A stretch of 14,642 nucleotides of DNA from an uncultured Methanobrevibacter sp. (GTDB taxonomy: Archaea > Methanobacteriota > Methanobacteria > Methanobacteriales > Methanobacteriaceae). This document shows positions 7,062 through 14,080 of the stretch, piece after piece; the first letter of the stretch is position 1, and each line of letters opens with the position of its first letter. The stretch is from contig CAJGDA010000026.1 in assembly GCA_904501935.1 (NCBI GenBank), positions 1-14,642 of the forward strand, read 5' to 3'. The position numbers and the translations under genes are program-made. Below the pieces are notes generated by a model. It worked only from the letters and a program-made list of their open reading frames with translations. It was not told the DNA's origin and ran no database searches.

Positions 7062-8018
7062 ATGAATACAATAAGTATAATAATACCCTGCTATAACATG
7101 GAAAAAAAGATAGAAAAATGCATAGATTCTATAAAAAACCAATCTTATAAAAATTTTGAAGCAATATTCGTTGATGATGGTAGTACAGATAGAACAAAAG
7201 AAATAATAAATGACAATATAAAAAATGATGAACGAATGAAATACTTTTATAAAGAAAATGGTGGTGTGGCCTCCTCCAGAAATTATGGAATAGAAAAGGC
7301 AACGGGGACCCATATTTGTTTTATAGATAGTGACGATTATGTCGAAAAGGATTATCTTAAAGAACTATACGATAATTTAATAGCAAACAATTCAGACATT
7401 TCCATTTGTAATTTCAGCAGAGTTTATGAAGATAAAATTGTTGAAAACAAAGTACAAAAAGATTTTTACCATCTAATCAGATTCCCCGCAGCATGGAACA
7501 AGCTATACAAAGCATCATTATTTAAAAAAAATAATATAAAATTCCCAAACAAGCGAATGGGTGAAGACTTATCCGTATTCTGCAAATTGCTCATGATAAC
7601 TGACAAAATCTCAATTGTTGAAAAGCCATTGTACAATTATATCCAAGGCTCCACATCACTTACACATACATATGACGACAGCCAATATGATACCTTTGAA
7701 ATTACCGAGGATATAGAGAACTTCGCTAAAGAAAGAAACCTCTATGATAAGTTTTACACAAAATTGGAATTCATAAACATTTACCATATTTTCGTTGCAA
7801 CCGCATATAGACTCAGTTTCAGACCTGATTTCAGTGCGGATACGATAAGGGGATTGGACGACTATGTAAGTAAAAAATATCCTAATTGGTATAAAAATGA
7901 GGGAATAAAGGAATATCCTCTGTTTTATAGGATGTATTTCAAAGCACTTCACTGGAAATGTTATAAATTAATTCACATCCTATTAAAGACATTCAATACT
8001 AAAATGACAGAAAGTTAA
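7062..8018 (+). CDS. Family 2 glycosyltransferase
   Basis: A GT-A-fold glycosyltransferase of family GT2 transfers a sugar from a nucleotide-sugar donor, here probably in the cytoplasm because no membrane helix is seen. Its 318 residues begin with the beta strand ISIIIPCYN (4-12). The QSY motif (27-29), VDDGSTD (37-43, nucleotide binding), NGGVASSRN (67-74) and the metal-binding D89-S-D-D92 follow. The C-terminal half is aromatic- and Lys-rich and carries GEDLSVFCKLL, the usual acceptor-side ED region. The substrate cannot be read from sequence; surface glycan or pseudomurein-associated polysaccharide synthesis is an inference. The first 80 or so codons use ATA for every isoleucine (12 of 12), unlike the mixed use later in the gene and the mostly ATT use in aksA. 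The next gene follows after eight bases. Confidence 0.92.
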   Translation: MNTISIIIPCYNMEKKIEKCIDSIKNQSYKNFEAIFVDDGSTDRTKEIINDNIKNDERMKYFYKENGGVASSRNYGIEKATGTHICFIDSDDYVEKDYLKELYDNLIANNSDISICNFSRVYEDKIVENKVQKDFYHLIRFPAAWNKLYKASLFKKNNIKFPNKRMGEDLSVFCKLLMITDKISIVEKPLYNYIQGSTSLTHTYDDSQYDTFEITEDIENFAKERNLYDKFYTKLEFINIYHIFVATAYRLSFRPDFSADTIRGLDDYVSKKYPNWYKNEGIKEYPLFYRMYFKALHWKCYKLIHILLKTFNTKMTES

Positions 8019-8026
8019 GTGATAAC

Positions 8027-8578
8027 ATGATTGAAGTTGAAGTAAAAGCTAGAATTAACAGTTTCAGTGAAATGGAAGAAAAATTAGCCGAAATAGGTGC
8101 CATGAAAACAAAAAAGGAATTTCAGGAAGACATATATTTCAACAGTCCGATAGTGGACTTTGCAAAAACCGATGAGGCATTGAGAATCAGAACCACTACA
8201 GAAAATGACAACACCAATATCTTCATAACCTACAAAGGCCCAAAGATAGACAAAAAATCAAAGACAAGACGCGAAATTGAAATGGGAATAGAAGACTCCG
8301 AAAAATGCTCAGATGTCTTTGAAGCAATCGGCTTTAGGAAAGTGAGAACAGTCAGGAAAAACCGCCAGTATTACACATATGAAAACTTCGAAATATCACT
8401 TGACGACATTGAAGGATTAGACCCATATATGGAAATTGAAATAGCTTTAAACGATGATGAAGACTACAATGAAGCTCAAAACTCTATTTTTAAATTATTT
8501 GAGAAATTAGGCATCACTGATGGCTTTGAGAGAACCTCCTATTTGGAGTTATTAGAAAACTTATATATAACTAACTAA
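8027..8578 (+). CDS. cyaB: CYTH-domain protein (class IV adenylate cyclase / thiamine triphosphatase family)
   Basis: CYTH proteins form an eight-stranded tunnel that binds triphosphates; members are CyaB-type adenylate cyclases, thiamine triphosphatases or inorganic triphosphatases. The signature ExExK is E3-V-E5-V-K7. Further family charges are visible: R53 and R55 in ALRIR, K70 in ITYKGPK, the T-R-R-E-I-E stretch at 80-85, the R107/R110/K111/R113 cluster, D126-D127 and E136/E138 in the PYMEIEI strand. At 183 residues it is a normal single-domain member. Archaeal CyaB proteins are often annotated as adenylate cyclases, but a triphosphatase role is equally possible. The preceding gene's stop codon is eight bases away and GTGAT there may serve as SD, so the two are probably co-transcribed. 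Confidence 0.9.
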   Translation: MIEVEVKARINSFSEMEEKLAEIGAMKTKKEFQEDIYFNSPIVDFAKTDEALRIRTTTENDNTNIFITYKGPKIDKKSKTRREIEMGIEDSEKCSDVFEAIGFRKVRTVRKNRQYYTYENFEISLDDIEGLDPYMEIEIALNDDEDYNEAQNSIFKLFEKLGITDGFERTSYLELLENLYITN

Positions 8579-8593
8579 TTATAATTATTATAT

Positions 8594-8601
8594 CTATAAA
8601 T
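8594..8601 (+). promoter_or_regulatory. Possible TATA box before aksA
   Basis: CTATAAAT within an A/T-rich 47-base gap would place transcription start close to 8620, just ahead of the aksA start. The match is moderate, and read-through from the two upstream genes is equally possible. Confidence 0.25.
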
Positions 8602-8625
8602 TTAATTTAATTTAATGAAGAAGGG

Positions 8626-9801
8626 ATGATATTGCAATATTTTATAAGTCATTATAATAAAGAATCTGAACTAACATTTCCAGAAGACATTACAATTTAT
8701 GACACTACTTTAAGAGATGGAGAGCAAACTCCTGGAGTTTGCTTTAGTTATGAGGACAAATTGGAAATTGCCCGCAAGCTTGATCAATTTAAGATTCATC
8801 AGATTGAAGCAGGTTTTCCAATAGTTTCCGAAAGAGAGAAGGAAACTGTAAAAGCAATTGCCAATGAAGGCCTTGATGCTACAATTCTTGGTTTGACTAG
8901 AACAAAACCTGCAGATATTGATGCTGCACTTGACTGTGATGTGGACGGTATCATTACATTTGTCGGAACCTCCGACATCCACTTGGACCATAAGATGCAC
9001 ATTACAAGACAGGATGCAATTAACTTATGTGAAACAGCTGTGGATTACGCTAAGGATCATGGCTTATTCGTTGCATTTTCAGCGGAAGATGCTACAAGAA
9101 CAGACATTGAATTTTTGAAAAGAATTTACTCCAAGGCACAGGAATGCGGCGCTGACAGAGTGCATATTGCAGACACCACAGGTGCAATTACACCGCAGGG
9201 CATTGATTACTTAGTAAAAGAGCTCGTTAAAGATATTGATATTGACCTTGCTGTACATTTACACAATGATTTTGGCCTAGCAGTAATCAACTCCATTACC
9301 GGAGTATTGGCAGGTGCAAAAGCTGTCTCAACAACCGTAAACGGCATTGGTGAAAGGGCAGGTAACGCATCTCTAGAAGAACTTATCATGGCTATGAAAA
9401 TCCTATACGGCAAAGATTACGGCTTCAAGACAAAATACATTAAAGAATTGTCCGATTTGGTATCAAAAGCAAGTGGACTTCCAATTCCTTACAACAAACC
9501 GGTTGTTGGAAACAACGTGTTCAGACATGAATCCGGAATCCATGTGGATGCCGTTATTGAAGAGCCGTTATGCTATGAACCATATCTTCCAGAGCTTGTC
9601 GGTCAAAAAAGGCAACTTGTTTTAGGCAAACACTCAGGATGCAGAGCGGTTAAAGCTAAATTAAACGAATGTGAACTTGACGTTAGTGATGAAGAGCTAA
9701 TTGAAATTGTAAGACAAGTTAAAAAATCAAGAGAAGAAGGAAAATACATTAACGACCAAGTATTCAAAGACATCGTTAAAAAAATCAGTAAAAAGGAATA
9801 G
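8626..9801 (+). CDS. aksA: Homocitrate synthase family protein AksA
   Basis: AksA condenses acetyl-CoA with 2-oxoglutarate and then with longer 2-oxo acids, the first step in building the 2-oxosuberate from which the coenzyme B side chain is made. The DRE-TIM barrel shows DTTLRDGEQTPG (R30, D31, E33), metal ligands H211 and H213 in AVHLHNDFG, IADTTGA (181-187), GIGERAGN (240-247) and GKHSG (334-338). At 391 residues it lacks the C-terminal LeuA regulatory domain of isopropylmalate and citramalate synthases. That and the aconitase-like gene five bases downstream favour AksA. The ATG at 8626 has only a weak GAAG upstream. TTG at 8632 has GGG six bases before it and may be the true start, adding to the TTG starts of tbp and serB. 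Confidence 0.9.
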   Translation: MILQYFISHYNKESELTFPEDITIYDTTLRDGEQTPGVCFSYEDKLEIARKLDQFKIHQIEAGFPIVSEREKETVKAIANEGLDATILGLTRTKPADIDAALDCDVDGIITFVGTSDIHLDHKMHITRQDAINLCETAVDYAKDHGLFVAFSAEDATRTDIEFLKRIYSKAQECGADRVHIADTTGAITPQGIDYLVKELVKDIDIDLAVHLHNDFGLAVINSITGVLAGAKAVSTTVNGIGERAGNASLEELIMAMKILYGKDYGFKTKYIKELSDLVSKASGLPIPYNKPVVGNNVFRHESGIHVDAVIEEPLCYEPYLPELVGQKRQLVLGKHSGCRAVKAKLNECELDVSDEELIEIVRQVKKSREEGKYINDQVFKDIVKKISKKE

Positions 9802-9806
9802 GTAAA

Positions 9807-11060
9807 ATGAACATTACTGAAAAAATCTTATCTTCAAAAGCCGGCCATGAAGTAACACCCGGCGAAATCATTGAAATTCCAGTCGACCTCGCAATGTCAC
9901 ACGATGGAACATCACCTCCAGCAATCAAAACATTCGAAAAGGTGGCCGACAAAGTCTGGGATCCTGAAAAGATAGCCATCATTTTCGACCACAACATCCC
10001 TGCAAATACAATCGGCTCCGCCGAGTTTCAAAAAGTTTGCAGAAATTTCATTAAAACTCAAAATATTGCTAAACACTTCATTCATGGTGAAGGAATCTGC
10101 CACCAGGTCGTTCCTGAAATGGGATTGGTCGAACCGGGCATGGTTGTTGTTGGTGCAGACTCACACACATGTACTTACGGTGCTTTTGGAGCATTTTCAA
10201 CAGGTATGGGTGCAACTGACCTTGCAATGGTTTGGGCAACTGGAAAAACCTGGTTTATGGTTCCTGAAGCCATCAAAATGGAAGTCACCGGTGAATTGAA
10301 TCAATATATTGCCCCAAAAGACATTATCCTAAACATTATAGGTGAAGTGGGAATTGCCGGCGCAACCTATCAAACCGCCGAATTTTGCGGCGAAACCATA
10401 GAAAACATGGGCGTTGAAGGAAGGGCAACCATGTGCAACATGGCGATTGAAATGGGTGCTAAAAACGGAATCATGGAACCGAATAGGGAAGTTATCGATT
10501 ACATCTGTCAGAGAACCGGCAAAAATGAATCCGAGCTAAATATAGTGAAGTCAGATGCCGACGCAGTCTATGGAAAGGAAATGCACTTTGACATTACAGA
10601 TATGGAACCTCAAATCGCATGCCCAAATGACGTTGATAATGTGTGCAACATATCAGAAATTGAAGGAACAGCAATTGAACAATGCTTAATCGGGTCATGT
10701 ACAAACGGCAGATTATCCGATTTAAAAGAAGCTTCAGAAATATTGGAAGGCAAAAAAATCAGCAACGATATCAGATTAATCATACTTCCTGCTTCAAGGG
10801 AGATTTACAAGCAGGCAATGCATTTAGGTTATATTGATACATTCATAGATGCAGGAGCCATAATCTGCAATCCGGGCTGTGGCCCATGTCTCGGAGGACA
10901 TATGGGAGTATTATCCGAAGGAGAATCCTGTATTTCTACAACAAACAGGAACTTTAAAGGAAGAATGGGAGATCCTGCTTCATCAGTATACTTATCAAAT
11001 TCAAAAGTGGTTGCTGCCTCAGCAATTACAGGAGTAATCACTAATCCAAAAGACCTTTAA
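9807..11060 (+). CDS. aksD: Homoaconitase / 3-isopropylmalate dehydratase large subunit
   Basis: This aconitase-family large subunit carries the [4Fe-4S] cluster that isomerises homocitrate-type or isopropylmalate-type acids by dehydration and rehydration. The three cluster cysteines are C298 (GSCTNGR), C358 and C361 (NPGCGPCLGGHMG). GADSHTCTYGAFG (116-128) and TGMGATDLA (132-140) are typical of the LeuC/HACN branch. The 417 residues match methanogen enzymes. It follows aksA by five bases with AGGT as SD, so the pair probably performs consecutive steps of 2-oxo acid chain elongation for coenzyme B. The sequence alone cannot exclude a role in leucine or isoleucine synthesis. The small subunit that completes the enzyme and sets specificity is not in this window. 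Confidence 0.92.
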   Translation: MNITEKILSSKAGHEVTPGEIIEIPVDLAMSHDGTSPPAIKTFEKVADKVWDPEKIAIIFDHNIPANTIGSAEFQKVCRNFIKTQNIAKHFIHGEGICHQVVPEMGLVEPGMVVVGADSHTCTYGAFGAFSTGMGATDLAMVWATGKTWFMVPEAIKMEVTGELNQYIAPKDIILNIIGEVGIAGATYQTAEFCGETIENMGVEGRATMCNMAIEMGAKNGIMEPNREVIDYICQRTGKNESELNIVKSDADAVYGKEMHFDITDMEPQIACPNDVDNVCNISEIEGTAIEQCLIGSCTNGRLSDLKEASEILEGKKISNDIRLIILPASREIYKQAMHLGYIDTFIDAGAIICNPGCGPCLGGHMGVLSEGESCISTTNRNFKGRMGDPASSVYLSNSKVVAASAITGVITNPKDL

Positions 11061-11069
11061 GTGATTAAA

Positions 11070-11633
11070 ATGGCAAAAGACAAAAACGAAGCGAACAAAA
11101 GACTTATTGAAAAAATAAATGACCTTGAAAAAGACTATGGTCAGACTTTTTCAAACACACAAAAAATTCTATTAACTACAGACGGATCAATCACTGCAAT
11201 TTTAGATGTCTTATACGGAAAGATTACCTTGGACACACTTGACCAGCACCTTGAAAATGCAGATGAAGAGCATGCAAAGCTAGTTAATGTGAGCCCAGGT
11301 GAAGAAATCAACTTCAGAGAAGTGATAATGCATAAAGGCGACCAGCCTTTGATATATGCTATTTCACATGTTCCATTAGGAAGATGCTCCAAGGAAGTTT
11401 GTGCAGACCTTCTTAGGGCAGACATTCCAATCGGAAGAATCTTAAAGAATTACAAAATCGAATCCAGAAGAGAAGTTGGAAACATCTTCATTGAAAAGCC
11501 AAACGACACAGTAAAGGAACTGTTTAAAACCGATGAAGATTTCCTGGCCCGTGATTATGTAATCATCAACAATGATGAAATACTCATGTGGATTAAGGAA
11601 ATGTTTCCGGTAAGCTATTTTACAGAAATTTAA
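11070..11633 (+). CDS. DUF98 / chorismate pyruvate-lyase-like protein
   Basis: The 187 residues resemble the DUF98 family, which is related in fold to UbiC chorismate lyase and includes mycobacterial enzymes that make 4-hydroxybenzoate. Family landmarks are LLTTDGSITAILDVLYG near residue 35-51, the central HVPLGRCSKEVCADLL (about 100-115) and DIPIGRILKNYKIESRREV directly after it, with the characteristic repeated (L/I)G-R. 4-Hydroxybenzoate is a precursor of the methanopterin arylamine in methanogens, so a chorismate-lyase role would make sense, but this is inference. No signal peptide or membrane helix is seen. GTGAT at 11061-11065 directly follows the aksD stop and works as SD for ATG 11070; that GTG is itself in frame but is a poorer start. 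Confidence 0.75.
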   Translation: MAKDKNEANKRLIEKINDLEKDYGQTFSNTQKILLTTDGSITAILDVLYGKITLDTLDQHLENADEEHAKLVNVSPGEEINFREVIMHKGDQPLIYAISHVPLGRCSKEVCADLLRADIPIGRILKNYKIESRREVGNIFIEKPNDTVKELFKTDEDFLARDYVIINNDEILMWIKEMFPVSYFTEI

Positions 11634-11643
11634 GGTGTTTGAA

Positions 11644-12627
11644 ATGGGAGTTAAGCTAAAGGATATAATTGAACCAAAACAAATCAGTTTTAAAGATCTG
11701 GAAGGAAGAAGCGTATCAATTGATGCATTCAATACGCTTTATCAGTTCCTATCCACAATAAGGCAAAGAGATGGAAGACCATTGACTGATGAAAATGGAA
11801 ACATCACCTCCCATTTAAGCGGAATACTATACAGAAACTCTTCAATGATTGAAAAAGACATCAAGCCGATTTATATTTTTGATGGAAAGGCTCCGGAACT
11901 TAAAAGCGAAACCCAAGCCAAAAGAAGAGAAGTCAGAGATGAAGCTGAAAAAATCTACAAAGAAGCCCTCAAAGAAGGGGACACTGAAAAGGCTCGCAAG
12001 TTTGCAATGAGATCAAGCAAACTGTCTCCGGAGATAATCGAATCTTCCAAAAAACTGCTAACGTTAATGGGAATTCCCTATATTGAAGCAAAGGGAGAAG
12101 GTGAAGCACAAGCAGCCTACCTGGTTCAAAAAGGAGATGCATATGCCGTAGCATCACAGGATTATGACTGTTTACTGTTTGGAGCTAAAAGAGTTGTAAG
12201 AAACCTTGCAGTTAGTTCAAACCTAGGAAACTTGGAATTCTATGAATTGGATAGGGTTTTGAAGGAATTGGATGTTACAAGAGAGGAACTAATTGACATG
12301 GGAATCTTAATCGGAACCGATTTCTGCGAAGGCCTTAAAGGCGTAGGTGCGAAAACCGCACTTAAGTTAGCGCACAAAGGCCAATTAAAAGACAAAATAG
12401 CTGAACTTCAAAAGGAATCAACACACGATTTGGATGAAGTTCGTGAAATATTCCTGAACCATAACGTGAATACCGATTATAAAATTAAATGGGAAAAACC
12501 TAAGCAGGACAAGATTATTGAATTTTTATGCTATGAACATGGTTTTTCCGAAGACCGTGTGATAAAGGCATCCGATAAACTTAAAAATCTGAATTCAAGT
12601 CAAGGAAGTCTTGATGCTTGGTTTTAA
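11644..12627 (+). CDS. fen: Flap endonuclease 1
   Basis: FEN1 cuts 5' flaps during Okazaki-fragment maturation and base-excision repair. All metal-binding acids are present: D27, D80, E152, E154, D173, D175 and D226, in the motifs SIDAFN, IFDGKAP, GEGEAQ, SQDYDCLLFG and IGTDF. The helix-hairpin-helix GLKGVGAKTAL follows. The last eight residues, Q320-GSL-DA-W326-F327, are a perfect PIP box for binding the PCNA clamp. The 327 residues are normal for the archaeal enzyme. I chose ATG 11644 because FEN1 begins MGVKL, with Gly2 near the active site, and GGTG (11634-11637) lies six bases upstream; an in-frame GTG at 11635 is rejected. It ends the aksA-aksD-DUF98 run. Confidence 0.97.
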   Translation: MGVKLKDIIEPKQISFKDLEGRSVSIDAFNTLYQFLSTIRQRDGRPLTDENGNITSHLSGILYRNSSMIEKDIKPIYIFDGKAPELKSETQAKRREVRDEAEKIYKEALKEGDTEKARKFAMRSSKLSPEIIESSKKLLTLMGIPYIEAKGEGEAQAAYLVQKGDAYAVASQDYDCLLFGAKRVVRNLAVSSNLGNLEFYELDRVLKELDVTREELIDMGILIGTDFCEGLKGVGAKTALKLAHKGQLKDKIAELQKESTHDLDEVREIFLNHNVNTDYKIKWEKPKQDKIIEFLCYEHGFSEDRVIKASDKLKNLNSSQGSLDAWF

Positions 12628-12635
12628 AAAAAAGT

Positions 12636-12660
12636 TTTTAGAAGAAATAATCTTCTAAAA
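12636..12660. terminator. Bidirectional hairpin between convergent fen and the zinc-ribbon PH gene
   Basis: TTTTAGAAG (12636-12644) and CTTCTAAAA (12652-12660) form a perfect nine-base inverted repeat; one more A-T pair closes a five-base loop. It lies nine bases after the fen stop and five bases after the opposing gene's stop. On the minus strand a run of eight T follows the stem; on the plus strand A/T-rich TTAATTAATTTT follows. It fits a shared terminator. Confidence 0.65.
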
Positions 12661-12664
12661 TTAA

Positions 12665-13330
12665 TTAATTTTGAGAAATTGCATCAGCAATAGCTTTTGC
12701 ATCTTCAATTCTTTTTTCTTCATCGGACAATTCTAACTGATTAAAAATGTCATTATAGAATGTTTGACCTTCTTTAATGAATCTGAACTTAAAATGAGAA
12801 GATGTGGTGGCTATTTCAACAGTGCCATAACCAATCAATTTACCGAACAACCCGCTTTTGAATGAAACAGAATCTATTTTTTTCAGCGGACTCTGCATCT
12901 GGGTAGTGGAAATCAGCCCACATTTACCGAATACCCTCTTATTGGTTAATATCAAATCATTATTTGTGTATCCGATAAACCTAACCAGTAGCCAAACTAG
13001 CCCAATAAGGAAAAGTGGATTATAGAAAAAGATTGGTGTAGCGGAATAACCGTAACTATATGATATGCTCATTGCATTAATGAATCCAAACATTAATCCC
13101 ATAACAATTAAAAGTAATGGGAGATACAAACATCCGATATGGATTTGAGAACTTCTTATCACCTTTTCGCCAGAAATCATATCTACATTATATCTGTCAA
13201 AAGGATTATTGGAAGAATTATTATCTACTTTGGCTGAAGAAGATAATCCTCCTGACTTTTTTCCACATTCCTTGCAAAAAAGAGAATCATCCTCCAATTC
13301 CTTTCCGCAATTTTTACAATATTTTACCAT
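12665..13330 (-). CDS. Membrane protein with zinc ribbon and bacterial-PH-like domain
   Basis: The 221 residues begin with a zinc ribbon (C5-x2-C8 ... C19-x2-C22 in YCKNCGKELEDDSLFCKECGKK). A Ser/Asn linker follows, then two hydrophobic helices (about 68-90 and 100-118). A bPH_2-type domain then covers about 118-195, with N-D-x-I-L-T-N-K-R-V after the second helix and LKKIDSVSFKSGLFGKLIGYGTVEI, typical of YdbS/YdbT-like membrane PH domains. The C-terminal tail is charged. The function of such zinc-ribbon/PH proteins in archaea is unknown to me; a scaffold or stress role at the membrane is only a guess. GGTGAT (13334-13339) three bases before the ATG fixes the start. It is a single gene, convergent with fen. 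Confidence 0.82.
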   Translation of the reverse strand: MVKYCKNCGKELEDDSLFCKECGKKSGGLSSSAKVDNNSSNNPFDRYNVDMISGEKVIRSSQIHIGCLYLPLLLIVMGLMFGFINAMSISYSYGYSATPIFFYNPLFLIGLVWLLVRFIGYTNNDLILTNKRVFGKCGLISTTQMQSPLKKIDSVSFKSGLFGKLIGYGTVEIATTSSHFKFRFIKEGQTFYNDIFNQLELSDEEKRIEDAKAIADAISQN

Positions 13331-13371
13331 ATAATCACCAATATTATAATTAATTATATATTAATTAATAA

Positions 13372-13379
13372 TATTTAAA
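13372..13379 (-). promoter_or_regulatory. Possible TATA box of the zinc-ribbon PH gene
   Basis: TTTAAATA on the minus strand lies about 42 bases before the start codon, so the transcript would just include the GGTGAT SD. The whole gap is A/T-rich and other TATA-like words (near 13354-13362) are too close to the SD. The call is weak. Confidence 0.3.
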
Positions 13380-13392
13380 TAAAATTATTCAA

Positions 13393-14043
13393 TCAGTATG
13401 GCGGAAAATCCTTACCGAACACCTTTTCAGCATATCTCATAGCCAGGTGAACCTGTTCGGAATAGCTTTTCATCATTTCAATCTCAAAGTAGTTTCTTGA
13501 AGGTGACTTTAAAATTAGTTTAAGAAGTTTTTCATAAGTATCAACTGCCAAATCCTTATTGAAATCATATTTTTCAATGATTTCAGGAGTTAATTTTTCA
13601 AAACATGGAAATTCCAAAGTTTTACATACTGTTTCTGTTGAAAAATAAGTCATTCTGATTAAAGGGGAAACAGAGGATACCAAAACATGATTTCCTAATT
13701 TTATAAGCGGAGGAATGCCTGTTTTCTTATATCTCTCCATTGATGTCAATTTCTCGTAATTTTCAAGATTGTAGCAGTGAAGCTCTGTGTAGAAGTCAGG
13801 CTGAAAATATTCAATTAAATCCAAAATCTTTAAACCTATTTCAGATTCATAATATTCCTTTTTGATAGTTGAAATATAATCCGTCCTGTCAAAATTGTAA
13901 AAATAGAATTGGCCTGGCGATAAATCCTCTTCATCAATCCTATTAATGAACCTTAAAGAAGTTGCACCCTCATTTCCATGAACTCCACCAATGAACAGTT
14001 TGGTCGGTCCCTTGCCATTGTCGATGTATCTGAAATAAGACAT
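13393..14043 (-). CDS. DUF2119 family protein, zinc-carboxypeptidase/AstE-like
   Basis: The 216 residues match the DUF2119 family of archaeal proteins. The segment F-I-G-G-V-H22-G-N-E25-G, with H89 in TELHCYN, is the HxxE...H zinc pattern of M14 carboxypeptidases and succinylglutamate desuccinylase/aspartoacylase enzymes. A later Glu in KTLEFPCF could be the catalytic base. A zinc-dependent hydrolase cutting an amide or peptide bond is therefore likely; the substrate is unknown. No signal peptide or membrane helix is seen, so it acts in the cytoplasm. The ATG is the only sensible start, yet it has no SD: eight T lie directly before it, part of the hairpin/T-tract after ahcY. It probably depends on read-through from ahcY or on an unusual leader. 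Confidence 0.82.
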   Translation of the reverse strand: MSYFRYIDNGKGPTKLFIGGVHGNEGATSLRFINRIDEEDLSPGQFYFYNFDRTDYISTIKKEYYESEIGLKILDLIEYFQPDFYTELHCYNLENYEKLTSMERYKKTGIPPLIKLGNHVLVSSVSPLIRMTYFSTETVCKTLEFPCFEKLTPEIIEKYDFNKDLAVDTYEKLLKLILKSPSRNYFEIEMMKSYSEQVHLAMRYAEKVFGKDFPPY

Positions 14044-14080
14044 AAAAAAAATAAGAATTGAAGGAAATTTATGTTCCTTC
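14044..14080 (-). terminator. Hairpin plus T8 spanning the ahcY stop codon
   Basis: GAAGGAA and TTCCTTC (14060-14066 and 14074-14080) form a perfect seven-base stem with a seven-base loop that contains part of the ahcY stop codon (14069-14071). On the minus strand the stem is followed seven bases later by a short T-rich stretch ending in eight T (14044-14051), which touches the DUF2119 ATG. The form is that of an intrinsic terminator. Confidence 0.55.

Noticed and set aside
7032..7313. A minus-strand hydrophobic frame opposite the glycosyltransferase start
   Set aside because: The Tyr/Ile/Phe-rich composition is the mirror of ATA/AAA-rich codons on the plus strand; it also covers the plus-strand promoter and SD.
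8626..9801. Isopropylmalate synthase (LeuA) or citramalate synthase (CimA) as the identity of this gene
   Set aside because: It has no C-terminal regulatory domain and is paired with a homoaconitase-type subunit; AksA fits better, though sequence alone does not exclude the others entirely.
11635..11643. In-frame GTG as the fen start
   Set aside because: It lies within the GGTG SD, and FEN1 proteins start MGV with Gly2 at the active site, which matches ATG 11644.
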